A stretch of 64,000 bases of DNA from an uncultured Parabacteroides sp. (GCF_902493135.1 NZ_CABUOD010000009.1:62001-126000), one strand, 5' to 3'; positions 52,591 through 62,306 are shown, counted from the first letter of the stretch. A program made the numbers and translations. Notes: generated by a model from the letters alone, not told the origin.

Positions 52591-53877
52591 CTATGCGCCG
52601 AAGTCGTCGAAATGCAACATCTCACGCGGCACGCCCAGATTGTCCAGCATATTTTCCACTGCTTTCGACATCGGGCCCGGACCACACATGTAGTATTCGA
52701 TATCTTCCGGAGCTTCGTGATCTTTCAGATACGTATCGTAGATTACCTGATGAACGAACCCGGCCGTATATTTCACGCCTGCTGCATCGGCTACAGGATC
52801 CGGACGGTCGAGCGCCAGATGGAATGTGAAGTTCGGGAACTCCTTTTCGATCGCCAGGAAGTCTTCCAGATAGAACACTTCGTTCAGGGCACGGGCGCCG
52901 TAGAAGTAGGACATCTTGCGGTCCGTAGTCTTGAGTGTCTTCGTCATGTGCATGATCTGCGCACGAAGCGGAGCCATACCGGCACCACCGCCGACCCACA
53001 TCATTTCTCTCTTCGAGTCGAAGATCGGATGGAAATCACCGTAAGGACCGCTCATCGTTACCTTGTCGCCCGGTTTCAGGGTAAAGATATAGGAAGAAGC
53101 GATACCCGGCATTACATCCTGGAAGCCCACTTCGGGTTTCGGCTTGAACGGCGGAGTGGCGATACGGACCGTCAACATGATGCGGTCGCCTTCAGCAGGA
53201 TAGTTGGCCATGGAATAGGCACGGATGGTCGGCGTGTCGTTCTTGCATTTCAGCGTGAACAAACCGAACTTTTCCCATGCCGGCAGATATTCATCGCCGA
53301 TCAGGGCTTTATCGATATCCTTGTTGTAGTCCATCGAGTAGGCCGGGATCTTGATCTGCGCGTATGAACCCGGCAGGAAGTCCATGTGTTCGCCCTTAGG
53401 CAATGCCACGATAAACTCTTTGATGAAAGTAGCCACGTTCTTGTTGGAGATCACTTCGCATTCCCATTCCTTTACGCCGAAAACTTCGTCCGGAACCTGA
53501 ACGACCATATCTTCCTTCACCTTGCACTGGCATGCCAGACGCCAGTGGTCCTTTATCTGTTTACGCGTGAAAAAGCCTTTTTCCGTCGGCAGGATCTCTC
53601 CGCCGCCTTCGATTACCTGTGCGCGGCACTGGCCACATTTACCACCACCGCCACAAGCGGAAGACAGGAAGATGCCGCCACTCTGCAGAGCGCCTAACAA
53701 CGTACCGCCGATAGGAGTTTCTATTTCCTTTTCTTTATTTACCTCCAGTTTGACATTTCCGGATGGAACCAATTTTGCTTTAGCGAACAAAAGTGCAGCT
53801 ACCAGAATCAGTGTGATCAACAAGAAAACAACTGCACTGGCTGCGATTGTAAGTCCGCCCGACATTAATAAAATCAT
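52591..53877 (-). CDS. nqrF: Na+-NQR subunit F
   Basis: The 428-residue subunit accepts electrons from NADH. One N-terminal membrane helix (about 7-32) is followed by a [2Fe-2S] ferredoxin domain with Cys75, Cys81, Cys84 and Cys116 (SSACGGGGKCGQC, RLACQC). The FAD/NAD reductase domain (about 135-428) has RAYSMANYP for flavin binding and the ending YYMCGPGPMSKAV. It is the last gene of nqrABCDEF and precedes a strong terminator. Confidence 0.97.
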   Translation of the reverse strand: MILLMSGGLTIAASAVVFLLITLILVAALLFAKAKLVPSGNVKLEVNKEKEIETPIGGTLLGALQSGGIFLSSACGGGGKCGQCRAQVIEGGGEILPTEKGFFTRKQIKDHWRLACQCKVKEDMVVQVPDEVFGVKEWECEVISNKNVATFIKEFIVALPKGEHMDFLPGSYAQIKIPAYSMDYNKDIDKALIGDEYLPAWEKFGLFTLKCKNDTPTIRAYSMANYPAEGDRIMLTVRIATPPFKPKPEVGFQDVMPGIASSYIFTLKPGDKVTMSGPYGDFHPIFDSKREMMWVGGGAGMAPLRAQIMHMTKTLKTTDRKMSYFYGARALNEVFYLEDFLAIEKEFPNFTFHLALDRPDPVADAAGVKYTAGFVHQVIYDTYLKDHEAPEDIEYYMCGPGPMSKAVENMLDNLGVPREMLHFDDFGA

Positions 53878-53905
53878 CTTTATCTGTTATTTAATGCGTT
53901 AATAC

Positions 53906-54523
53906 TTAAATCTTAAGACCTGAGAAGCACATAAAGGCCATACCCATCAGACCGGTGATGATAAAGGTAATACCAAGACCTTTCAACGGTTTGGGGATAT
54001 CCGAATATGCCAGTTTTTCACGAATAGCCGCCATACCGACGATAGCCAGCAACCATCCGATACCAGAACCTAAGCCATATACAGTTGCAACACCTACATT
54101 CGGGAATGCTTTCTGTTGCATAAACAGAGAACCACCCAGGATAGCGCAGTTGACAGCGATCAGCGGCAAAAAGATACCCAGGGAAGCATATAAAGAAGGA
54201 GAAAACTTCTCGATGACCATCTCCACCAACTGCACAAAAGAGGCAATCACGGCGATAAAGATGATAAACGCGAGGAAGCTCAGATTCACATTAGCGAAAT
54301 CCGGACCTAACCAACTCAATGCACCTTCTTTCAGTACATAGTTTTCAAGCATATAGTTGATCGGCAGTGTACACAAGAGAACGAATGTCACTGCTATACC
54401 TAATCCTAAAGCAGTCTTCACATTCTTGGAAACAGCCACGAAAGAACACATACCCAGATAGTATGCGAAAATCATGTTGTCTACAAAAATCGAGCGGACA
54501 AATGTGCTTAATAATTCTTCCAT
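53906..54523 (-). CDS. nqrE: Na+-NQR subunit E
   Basis: The 205-residue membrane subunit has six helices. Conserved cysteines Cys26 (YLGMCSFVAV) and Cys126 (AVNCAILGG) help hold the membrane-buried iron-sulfur centre shared with NqrD. The N-terminal MEELLSTFVRSIFVDNMIFAYY phrase is typical. It lies 26 bases after nqrD. Confidence 0.97.
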   Translation of the reverse strand: MEELLSTFVRSIFVDNMIFAYYLGMCSFVAVSKNVKTALGLGIAVTFVLLCTLPINYMLENYVLKEGALSWLGPDFANVNLSFLAFIIFIAVIASFVQLVEMVIEKFSPSLYASLGIFLPLIAVNCAILGGSLFMQQKAFPNVGVATVYGLGSGIGWLLAIVGMAAIREKLAYSDIPKPLKGLGITFIITGLMGMAFMCFSGLKI

Positions 54524-54549
54524 TCTATTATTCGTTTAATCGTTTAGCA

Positions 54550-55179
54550 TTAATTTTCCTGAAGTTCTTTGTTACGAGCACGATGAACCCAAATAATCAC
54601 AGCAATTACGATCAATGCCATCGGAGGCAAAATCATCAAGCCGTTGTTCACATAACCGAAATCGTAAAAGGCCTGCGGAACGACCTGGAAACCCAACAGT
54701 GTTCCTGAACCCAACAGCTCACGGAAGAAACCGACGATGACCAGGATCAATGCATATCCGAGACCGTTGCCGACGCCGTCAAGGAAGGATTCCCACGGAC
54801 CGTTGCCCAACGCGAATGCTTCCAAACGTCCCATCAGGATACAGTTGGTAATGATCAGGCCGACAAACACGGAAAGCTGTTTGTTTACATCGTAAGCGAA
54901 GGCTTTCAGCACTTCACTGACAATCGTTACCAACGCAGCCACAACAACCAACTGTACGATAATACGGATACGGTTAGGAATCGTGTTACGAATCAACGAA
55001 ATGATCACGTTGGCAAAAGCCACGACAGCCGTTACTGAAATACCCATTACAATAGCCGGCTCCAGTTTTGATGTCACAGCCAACGCAGAGCAGATACCCA
55101 GCATCTGGACGATCACCGGGTTGTTAGCGCTAAGCGGGCCTAACAGAACTTCTTTATTCTTATTCGATAATAATCCCAT
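54550..55179 (-). CDS. nqrD: Na+-NQR subunit D
   Basis: The 209-residue membrane subunit is the pseudo-symmetric partner of NqrE. Cys30 (MLGICSALAV) and Cys113 (TNCILMGR) correspond to the iron-sulfur ligands. It follows nqrC by seven bases. Confidence 0.97.
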   Translation of the reverse strand: MGLLSNKNKEVLLGPLSANNPVIVQMLGICSALAVTSKLEPAIVMGISVTAVVAFANVIISLIRNTIPNRIRIIVQLVVVAALVTIVSEVLKAFAYDVNKQLSVFVGLIITNCILMGRLEAFALGNGPWESFLDGVGNGLGYALILVIVGFFRELLGSGTLLGFQVVPQAFYDFGYVNNGLMILPPMALIVIAVIIWVHRARNKELQEN

Positions 55180-55186
55180 CTTCTAC

Positions 55187-56002
55187 TTAATTTTGTGAGG
55201 TTAAAAATTTGACATAACCACTCAAACTGTTGAACAACATTGCATCAACACCCTTACTTGTGATTGTACCACCGGAAATACCGTCCACATAGTCCTGACC
55301 GGCAACGCCCTTGCCAGGCTTGACAACGGCTACAGACTTAAACGTACCGTCAATGAACAGTTTCTTTCCCTTGAATTCATTGCTGAATGCAGGCTTCGAT
55401 ATTTCAGCGCCCAACCCCGGAGTTTCACCCTGGTGGCTGAAGTCTGCACCGTAAATGGTGTTTTTATCACTATCCACAGAGATATATCCCCAAAGCGGCC
55501 CCCACAGGCCGGCACCATGCAAAGCCATGATGTATTTGGTCTGGCCGTCTACGTTAGCGACAAAAACAGGATATTCGTGTTCGGAAGCAGCCTTTACCAC
55601 ATCGGCGGCAAAAGCATCGCCTTCTACTTTCTCACCGTTTTCATTTACCAGAAAAGCATCTTTGATCAGTTCCGTATATTTGGCTTCAGCTTCATTTGCC
55701 GATACCGATACGTTGATAGAACGCAGGATCTGCTGACGCTTGTCGTTCTCCTCATTCTTCTGTTGGAAACTTCTCAGCGATTGTGAAGTAAACGCCAACA
55801 CGACAGCAACCAGAACAACCATTACCGCAGCATATACAACCGTATAAACATTACTATCCCGGTTAATGCCTTTCTTTGCGGCGGCAGCCTCGTCTTTCAC
55901 TTCTTCGAAATCAGAAGCAGGAGCCGCACATATAGGACAAACATCCGGAGCTTTATTTCCCTCGTGGATATATCCACATACTTTACATTTATATTTTGCC
56001 AT
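55187..56002 (-). CDS. nqrC: Na+-NQR subunit C with an N-terminal rubredoxin-like domain
   Basis: The 271-residue protein is a fusion. Residues 1-35 form a compact rubredoxin-like knuckle pair, Cys6-x2-Cys9 (CKVCGYIHEG) and Cys22-x2-Cys25 (CPICAAP), like the end domain of rubrerythrin. After a linker comes the NqrC part: one membrane helix (about 50-70) and the periplasmic FMN-binding domain, whose flavin is attached through Thr246 in DGISGGTITSKG. The helix direction of NqrC would put the rubredoxin part in the cytoplasm. Standard NqrC lacks this domain. It is in frame with no break, so the fusion is real in the sequence. The domain may provide an extra electron entry or a metal-binding regulatory site (inference). 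Confidence 0.93.
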   Translation of the reverse strand: MAKYKCKVCGYIHEGNKAPDVCPICAAPASDFEEVKDEAAAAKKGINRDSNVYTVVYAAVMVVLVAVVLAFTSQSLRSFQQKNEENDKRQQILRSINVSVSANEAEAKYTELIKDAFLVNENGEKVEGDAFAADVVKAASEHEYPVFVANVDGQTKYIMALHGAGLWGPLWGYISVDSDKNTIYGADFSHQGETPGLGAEISKPAFSNEFKGKKLFIDGTFKSVAVVKPGKGVAGQDYVDGISGGTITSKGVDAMLFNSLSGYVKFLTSQN

Positions 56003-56015
56003 ACTCCTTCTTACT

Positions 56016-57218
56016 TTATTTGATTACACGTTTCAATCTGCGGTTGATGTTGGCTTCCACTACATAGTAGTCGATCAGCGGAGCAAATACATTCATCAAC
56101 AGGATAGCGAGCATCATACCTTCTGGATAACCCGGATTCAATGCACGGATAATGATAGCCATGGCTCCCACCAGGAAACCGTAGATATACTTGCCTGTTT
56201 CCGTACGGGCGGAAGTGACAGGGTCGGTAGCCATAAACACGGCACCGAACGCGAAGCCACCCAGGAACAAATGGTCGAACGGAGAAACACACATCGCAAC
56301 CGTTGTCCCGACCATATTGAAGATCAGTGACATGACGGCACCACCGACAAAGACGGAAACCATTGTTTTCCAGCTCGCGATCTTTGTGAAAAGAAGGATA
56401 AACGCACCGATCAGGATCGCTAATACGGATGTTTCACCGATTGAACCCGGAATCAGGCCCAAGAACATGTCCCATGTGGAGATCGGATGTCCGAGAACAT
56501 CGACAGCCTGGAACGAACCGATCAGTTCCTTGCCTGCGATAGCCACCTGTCCCAGCGGAGTCGCACCGGAGAAGCCGTCGACTACCTGCCCTGCCCCGAT
56601 ACCGAACGTATCAGCCGTACGGACAAAAACCTGGTCGCCCGACATAGCTGCCGGATATGCGAAGAACAGGAATGCACGTGTAACCAACGCTACATTAAAT
56701 ACATTATAACCTGTACCACCGAATACTTCCTTGGCAAAGACGACAGCGAATGCAGTAGCAACAGCGATCATCCACAGCGGAGTGTCGATGGGAACGATCA
56801 TCGGGATCAGGATACCGGAAACCAGGAAACCTTCCTGTATTTCTTCCTTCTTCACCTGGGCAACCGCAAATTCGATCCCCAGACCTACCACATACGAAAC
56901 AATGATTTTAGGCAATACGGCCAGAAAACCAAAAATAAAAGTCATGAGAAATCCCGGATCAGCCCCTACTGCAAGGTTATGCTGATAACCGACATTGTAC
57001 ATACCAAAAAGCAAAGCGGGCAACAAAGCAATGATGACCACGGTCATCGTGCGCTTCGAGTCAATATAGTCATGAATGTGTACGCCTGATTTGGAAGTTG
57101 TGCTCGGAACAAACAGGAATGTTTCGATACCTTCAAAAACAGAACGGAACATCGCCAGCTTTCCGCCTTCCTCGAAGTTAGGCTTAATCTTGTCGAGGTA
57201 ATTCCTTAACGCTTTCAA
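56016..57218 (-). CDS. nqrB: Na+-NQR subunit B
   Basis: The 400-residue membrane subunit carries a covalent FMN on Thr220 in DGFSGATPLGQV and riboflavin, and forms the Na+ channel core. About ten helices are visible, with a conserved GGTGYNVFNVALV loop. It follows nqrA by 22 bases. Confidence 0.97.
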   Translation of the reverse strand: MKALRNYLDKIKPNFEEGGKLAMFRSVFEGIETFLFVPSTTSKSGVHIHDYIDSKRTMTVVIIALLPALLFGMYNVGYQHNLAVGADPGFLMTFIFGFLAVLPKIIVSYVVGLGIEFAVAQVKKEEIQEGFLVSGILIPMIVPIDTPLWMIAVATAFAVVFAKEVFGGTGYNVFNVALVTRAFLFFAYPAAMSGDQVFVRTADTFGIGAGQVVDGFSGATPLGQVAIAGKELIGSFQAVDVLGHPISTWDMFLGLIPGSIGETSVLAILIGAFILLFTKIASWKTMVSVFVGGAVMSLIFNMVGTTVAMCVSPFDHLFLGGFAFGAVFMATDPVTSARTETGKYIYGFLVGAMAIIIRALNPGYPEGMMLAILLMNVFAPLIDYYVVEANINRRLKRVIK

Positions 57219-57240
57219 TGTATTCTAATTTTTAATGTTA

Positions 57241-58590
57241 TTAATTCATTTCCTTGTATAACACATCCAGTCCTTGACGAACGATCTTCTGAATTTCAAG
57301 TTTGGACGTATCGACAAATTCGCAAAGGGCAAAATCTTCGGGCGCTACTTCATAGATACCCAGGTTTTCCATCTTATCGATATCGAATGCGATAATAGCC
57401 TTCAACAGATATTCCGGCATGATGTCCATCGGGAACACGCTTTCGTATTCGTTGGACATGATCATGGCACGCTTTCCCCCCTTGATACGGGCGTCTATCA
57501 CGTATTCCTTGTTCTTGCCCATCAGCCAGGCCGGGAAAGAGTGGCTCACGCTGTATTTTCCGAAACCGGGAGTCGCCCAGCCGAAGAAGTCGTAAGTTTC
57601 GTCGCCTTCCGGGATAACCGTAATCTGATTGTCATAGGCGCCCAGATAATCGTCTTTCATCACCTTCGTGCCGCTCAACACGTTACCGCTGATGATACGG
57701 ACATCTTCGTTGCCTCTCATGATCTTTCCGTCGACCAGGCTGCCGATCGTACAACCGGCGATTGTCTTGATATATCCTCTCTCTGTCGTTTCGGAACCGG
57801 TTATCACGACCAGGCGGCTGAAATCGGCAACCCCCTTGTTGAACAAACGGCCGATTACGATCACGTCGGCAGGACTGACCGTCCAAACCACTTCGCCTTT
57901 ATTGACAGGCTTGATGTGATTGATCTGTACTCCCACATTAGCCGAAGGATGAGGTCCTTCCACTTCTACAGTTTCTACGCCTTTCACACTGACGGAAGAA
58001 CCTTTGCGGATGCCGACATACACCTTGCCGTCGGTAAGTTTTGCAAGCGCATCCAATCCTGTCTGGAAATCAGCCTCCTGTCCTTTCACGATGAAATCGA
58101 AGTTCGGAGCCAACGGTGCGGAATAGAATGCAGAAACAAAAATGTCACGCGGCTCGTCAGCCAGCGAGGCGACGATGTCGTACGGACGTTGTTTGATAAA
58201 CGGCCACATACCTGCATGCAGGATTGCCTCCTTTACCTCTTCTCTCTTCAGGGAAGCTACATTTTTCTTACCGAAATCTTCATACTCGATCTGCGCCTCC
58301 GGCTTCACGACCACGCTAAGCACTTTACGCTTCTCTCCTCGATTTACGGCAGTTACTTCGCCACTGACAGGCGAAACAAACTTGATCTCCGGGCGGTTCT
58401 TATCGATCATCAACACAGAACCGGCTTTGACTTTTTCTCCTACTTTGGCAACAACTTTGGGTACAATACCGTTATAATAATCGGGAACGACAGCGTAACT
58501 ATCGCTTTTCGCTCCGTTTAACAGTACGTCCGAGGCTTTGCCCTTCAGATTAATGTCTAAACCCTTTTTAATCTTAATCACATTTGCCAT
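57241..58590 (-). CDS. nqrA: Na+-NQR subunit A
   Basis: The 449-residue soluble subunit starts at ATG 58590 (MANVIKIKKGLDINLKGKAS); the longer frame to 58638 runs through the TACTTTTG box. It is the first gene of the six-gene operon for the NADH:quinone oxidoreductase that pumps sodium, the main primary respiratory pump of many anaerobic Bacteroidetes. Characteristic phrases are VPKVVAKVGEKVKAG, EGPHPSANVGVQINHIKP and DGDETYDFFGW-like PEGDETYDFFGW. Confidence 0.97.
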   Translation of the reverse strand: MANVIKIKKGLDINLKGKASDVLLNGAKSDSYAVVPDYYNGIVPKVVAKVGEKVKAGSVLMIDKNRPEIKFVSPVSGEVTAVNRGEKRKVLSVVVKPEAQIEYEDFGKKNVASLKREEVKEAILHAGMWPFIKQRPYDIVASLADEPRDIFVSAFYSAPLAPNFDFIVKGQEADFQTGLDALAKLTDGKVYVGIRKGSSVSVKGVETVEVEGPHPSANVGVQINHIKPVNKGEVVWTVSPADVIVIGRLFNKGVADFSRLVVITGSETTERGYIKTIAGCTIGSLVDGKIMRGNEDVRIISGNVLSGTKVMKDDYLGAYDNQITVIPEGDETYDFFGWATPGFGKYSVSHSFPAWLMGKNKEYVIDARIKGGKRAMIMSNEYESVFPMDIMPEYLLKAIIAFDIDKMENLGIYEVAPEDFALCEFVDTSKLEIQKIVRQGLDVLYKEMN

Positions 58591-58625
58591 GATACAACTA
58601 AAATTGTTTATATGTAATTTTCCCG

Positions 58626-58633
58626 CAAAAGTA
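58626..58633 (-). promoter_or_regulatory. -7 box of the nqr operon
   Basis: Minus-strand TACTTTTG, 36 bases before the nqrA ATG. A weak CTG-like -33 only. Confidence 0.45.
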
Positions 58634-58689
58634 AGCAATTTTTCATGCTTTAAAGCAGGGAACAGGAAATAAATAAAGAAATAATTCCA

Positions 58690-58697
58690 TAATTTTG
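58690..58697 (+). promoter_or_regulatory. -7 box of the T9SS plug gene
   Basis: TAATTTTG lies 20 bases before the ATG at 58717; with the nqr box it forms a divergent promoter pair 64 bases apart. Confidence 0.4.
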
Positions 58698-58716
58698 CAC
58701 CGACAAAGAAAGAAAT

Positions 58717-59991
58717 ATGAAAAAGAGAGTGTACAGTTTACTATTTGTGATGCTTTTTGCCCTTTCCATCGGGGCAAACGCTCAGGTGAAGTACTTCACC
58801 AATGTCAACAGCAAGCAGATAAAAACGCTTCAGGTGAAAGTCGCCGGCGAGTTGATATCCGAGCCTTATATCGCTTTGGGAGGAGAAGAACGGATCGAAA
58901 TCAATTTCGACGGTTTGGGCAGCGGATACACGCGATATGCCTACAATGTGGTGCATTGCAATGCCGACTGGACGCAATCGCAGTTGAGTCCGATCGAATA
59001 TATGAATGGTTTCCAAGGAACGACCATCGACGATTTTGCCAATTCCATCGGGACAACGACCCAATACTCGAACTACCGCCTGTTGCTTCCGAACGACGAC
59101 ATCCAGTTCAAGGTCTCCGGCAATTATGCCATCCAGGTTTACAACGAAGATACGCCCGACCAGATTATTTTCACGGCCTGTTTCTCTGTGGCAGAACCGG
59201 TTGTCAACATTTCAGCTTCAGTCAGCGGGAACACGGATATCGACACCAACCAGAGCCACCAGCAGGTGAGTTTCAATATCAACAACAAGAATTTTCCGAT
59301 CACTTATCCGCAGACGGATCTGAAGATATTCGTTTACCAGGATAACCGGCGGGATAATGCCGTGACGGACCTGCAGCCGATGAGTATCCTCGAAAACCAA
59401 ATCTCCTATACGTATAACCGCAACCTTATTTTTCCGGCCGGAAACGAGTACCGCCGCATGGAATTCCTGAGTAATAAATATAATGGCATGCATGTCGAAA
59501 ACATCACTTTCCACAATCCTTATTATAATGTGGAACTTATGACCGATTACAAGCGGAATAAAGGCACTTACCAATACGACCAGGATCAGGACGGCCGCTT
59601 CTTCATCCGTTGCAGCGACTGTAACGACCCGGATACGGAAGCCGATTATTACATCGTACATTTTACGCTTGCATGCGATCCGCTGCCCGACGGGAGCGTC
59701 TATCTGAACGGCGAGCTATTTAATAATGTATTGGATGAAAAGAGCAAGATGGGCTATAACTTCGAAACGAAGCAATATGAGAAAGCCGTACTTCTCAAGC
59801 AGGGTAGTTACAATTACCAGTATCTGTTTGTCCCGACCGGCTCCACCGTCGGCCAGACAGGCCCGATCGAAGGCAATTACTACCAGACGCAAAACGAATA
59901 TAGCATCTATGTGTATTACCGTCCGATGGGTGCCCGCTACGACCGGCTGATCGGTGTCACGACCGTAAGGAACGAAATGCAGGTATTCTAA
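58717..59991 (+). CDS. Type IX secretion system plug-like protein (DUF5103)
   Basis: The 424-residue protein has a signal peptide (MKKRVYSLLFVMLFALSIGANAQ) and mostly beta structure. It matches the family formerly called DUF5103, now linked to the plug of the type IX translocon. Typical phrases are PYIALGGEERIEINFDGLG, YAYNVVHCNADWTQSQLSPIEYMNGF and IEGNYYQTQNEYSIYVYYRP. The cysteines in HCNADW and CSDCNDP may form disulfides. The protein should lie in the periplasm or at the outer membrane. No other T9SS gene is near. Confidence 0.88.
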   Translation: MKKRVYSLLFVMLFALSIGANAQVKYFTNVNSKQIKTLQVKVAGELISEPYIALGGEERIEINFDGLGSGYTRYAYNVVHCNADWTQSQLSPIEYMNGFQGTTIDDFANSIGTTTQYSNYRLLLPNDDIQFKVSGNYAIQVYNEDTPDQIIFTACFSVAEPVVNISASVSGNTDIDTNQSHQQVSFNINNKNFPITYPQTDLKIFVYQDNRRDNAVTDLQPMSILENQISYTYNRNLIFPAGNEYRRMEFLSNKYNGMHVENITFHNPYYNVELMTDYKRNKGTYQYDQDQDGRFFIRCSDCNDPDTEADYYIVHFTLACDPLPDGSVYLNGELFNNVLDEKSKMGYNFETKQYEKAVLLKQGSYNYQYLFVPTGSTVGQTGPIEGNYYQTQNEYSIYVYYRPMGARYDRLIGVTTVRNEMQVF

Positions 59992-60035
59992 GCCTACGAA
60001 CAATTCGTTTGTTTTTCTCACCCGATCCCATACTG

Positions 60036-60076
60036 ATGAGAAAAGATTCTCACCAGCATGAGAAAAGATTCTCACC
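60036..60076. repeat. Two direct 19-base repeats with a hairpin core
   Basis: ATGAGAAAAGATTCTCACC occurs at 60036-60054 and 60058-60076 (period 22). Each copy contains GAGAA-AAGA-TTCTC, able to form a hairpin. It lies at the ends of the converging plug and CDF genes. Confidence 0.7.
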
Positions 60077-61001
60077 GTAAAGGGAAAAGACTTTCCTCGT
60101 CTTTTTCCTTTATAGGTTCGACATGCAGGGCGATATGGGTTGCCGGGCCGAATTTCAAACGTAACTTATTTTCGATCTCTTTCGTCAGCTCATGCGCACG
60201 GTTTACGGTTATCTGCCCGTCGACCCGAATATGTACTTCTATGGCAAAATCATTACCGATCCTACGCGTACATAGATTATGTGGGTTCCTGACCTCCGGC
60301 GTCTCATTTATAATGGAAAGGATCTCATCTTCGATCTCGCCCGGTAAAGATTTTTCCAGCAAATCATTAATTGCAGGTATGACCAGTTGGAATGCCACCT
60401 TCACAATCAGGATGCTGACGATCACGGCAGCTATCGGGTCCAGCACACGCCAGTTATCCCCAAAAAGGATAGCTCCTCCAATGCCCAGCGCCGTCCCGAT
60501 AGAAGAAAAAGCATCCGAACGATGATGCCAGGCGTTCGCGATGACAGCCTGGCTATTCTCTTTCTTTCCGACATATAACGTCAGACGATACAGAGCTTCC
60601 TTTACTATAATTGAGACAATAGCGGCGATCAACGCGATCTTACCAGGGCTTTCCAACTGTTCGTCCCTAAAATAAAACCCGAAAATCTTATTCGCACCGT
60701 CCCAGAAAAGGCCGGCTCCCACGCACATCAGGACGATCCCGATGACCGTGGTAGCCAAAGTCTCATATTTCCCATGCCCGTAATCATGCCCTTCGTCTTT
60801 CGGTTTGGACGATATGTTAATGAAGAGCAAAACGATCAGATCCGTCACGAAATCGGATAACGAGTGGACGGCATCCGCTATCATGGCGCTACTGTGCCCT
60901 AACACACCTGCCGCGAATTTGAAAACCAACAGCAGAAAATTGGCAAGAGAGCCGATCAGGGTCACGGCCATGATTTTTCTTTTTCTGATATGTTCTTTCA
61001 T
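60072..61001 (-). CDS. Cation diffusion facilitator (CDF) metal transporter
   Basis: The 309-residue protein starts at ATG 61001 (MKEHIRKRKIMAVTLIGSL); the longer frame starts with TTG. Six membrane helices are followed by a cytoplasmic C-terminal domain. The metal site of the membrane domain is SAMIADAVHSLSDFVTDLIV (Asp and His) and HHRSDAFSSIGTALG. It should export Zn2+, Fe2+ or Mn2+. The HxxxD/HxxxD patterns are those of the zinc/iron branch, though the metal is not certain. Confidence 0.92.
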   Translation of the reverse strand: MKEHIRKRKIMAVTLIGSLANFLLLVFKFAAGVLGHSSAMIADAVHSLSDFVTDLIVLLFINISSKPKDEGHDYGHGKYETLATTVIGIVLMCVGAGLFWDGANKIFGFYFRDEQLESPGKIALIAAIVSIIVKEALYRLTLYVGKKENSQAVIANAWHHRSDAFSSIGTALGIGGAILFGDNWRVLDPIAAVIVSILIVKVAFQLVIPAINDLLEKSLPGEIEDEILSIINETPEVRNPHNLCTRRIGNDFAIEVHIRVDGQITVNRAHELTKEIENKLRLKFGPATHIALHVEPIKEKDEESLFPLR

Positions 61002-61008
61002 ATTCTTT

Positions 61009-62193
61009 CTAATTACCAACAAATTTATCCAAAAACCAACTCAAATGTTCCCAATTCTCATCCAAAATATTCGAAAGCTTATCCTGTTTGTTCCGGATGG
61101 CAATCAGGCAGGACCGTATTTCGGCCATTTCTACCTTCGACTTCGCTCCTTTCAGTTGTCCGGTAAGAACCTGCTGTTCCATCACCCACTTATCCAGCAA
61201 GGCATTCAGGAATATCAAACGGGTAACCTGGCGGATAAAATATTCAAATTTAGCCGCCCCTAACTTCCTGTATAAAGCAGAAAGATCCCTTTTGAACAAG
61301 GATAAGCGATAAGGCACCGCCGATGCAAACGACAAACGGGCGGCTGTCTTGGTCGCCCTGACTTGCTTGGGTACTTCACCGGTATGAATGATAACGACCC
61401 GTTTCGTATATTGCAGAAGCAAATGAATCTGCTGATCGGTCAAATGGCCGTTGCAACATGCCACCGTATTGGTAAAACCGGCAATATGCATAGTCAACAA
61501 GTCCTTGCCGTTCCATACCAAATAGACAAATCCGAGCTTTTCGATCGCATTTACTGCCTGGTAAAGACCTAACAGACTGTCATCCGCGAGATTTGGCGGA
61601 TAACAAACACATCCCTGCTCTTTCTCTTCAACCATATACTTCAGGAAGCCTCGCAGTACGCCTTTCCCGTCCCGGACAGGAAATAGCATGGCACCAGCAA
61701 TCTGCTCATACTGATCGGGAAGTACCGCCGGGCTTACGCCCAGTTCCAGATACTTATGACCGGCTATGAACAGAGCACTATCACTCTTGCAGAAATCCAA
61801 CGACTCAAATATCATGTTGAATTCCTTGTTTTCATGGATAGAATGCAGAACGCTTACATCTGCCTGACACTCTTCCTGCCGTGTATCGAGGTTATCCGAC
61901 TTTTCAATCGGGATATTAAACCTTTCAGCAAGAATGTGCAAGGCTTCCGCCTCGTTGCATCCTTCCATGATTTGAACTAAGTCAACAGCATCGCCTGTTT
62001 CCTTACAAATACTACATTCATAAATCTGTTCCGTTAATCTTATTTTAAAAGATTTACCTTCATCTCTATGAAATAAGCAATTACATCTCAGGGTTTTTCC
62101 TGATTTGCTTCCTTTGGCCAATTCTGTATACAGATTGGCCACATTTTCTAAATGGACTGCTTCAACAATCCGCTGTCTTAAAGTTTGTATCAT
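61009..62193 (-). CDS. Primase-like protein with degenerate TOPRIM domain
   Basis: The 394-residue protein is built like the N-terminal part of DnaG. A CHC2-type zinc finger is present (CNCLFH with Cys39/His42, then CSIC with Cys60/Cys63). A primase core region follows (MLFPVRDGKGVLRGFLKYM and later LLGLYQAVNAIEKLG). The TOPRIM part aligns well (HIAGFTNTVACCNGHLTDQQ), but the acidic residues are gone. The family VEGYMD reads VWNGKD (Trp227 in place of Glu), and the DGD motif reads TGE (271-273) in IIHTGEVPK. It should therefore bind DNA but not make primers. A helical C-terminal part (about 290-394) follows. A TAATTTTG box lies at 62242-62235. Confidence 0.82.
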   Translation of the reverse strand: MIQTLRQRIVEAVHLENVANLYTELAKGSKSGKTLRCNCLFHRDEGKSFKIRLTEQIYECSICKETGDAVDLVQIMEGCNEAEALHILAERFNIPIEKSDNLDTRQEECQADVSVLHSIHENKEFNMIFESLDFCKSDSALFIAGHKYLELGVSPAVLPDQYEQIAGAMLFPVRDGKGVLRGFLKYMVEEKEQGCVCYPPNLADDSLLGLYQAVNAIEKLGFVYLVWNGKDLLTMHIAGFTNTVACCNGHLTDQQIHLLLQYTKRVVIIHTGEVPKQVRATKTAARLSFASAVPYRLSLFKRDLSALYRKLGAAKFEYFIRQVTRLIFLNALLDKWVMEQQVLTGQLKGAKSKVEMAEIRSCLIAIRNKQDKLSNILDENWEHLSWFLDKFVGN

Positions 62194-62306
62194 TTTTTCT
62201 CGTAGTTGCGGAAAAATACATATGTATATATTTACAAAATTAATACCTTGATAACATCTTAAAAATATTTTTTATTTACTTCAAAAGACAAATCACTGCT
62301 GGGCAC

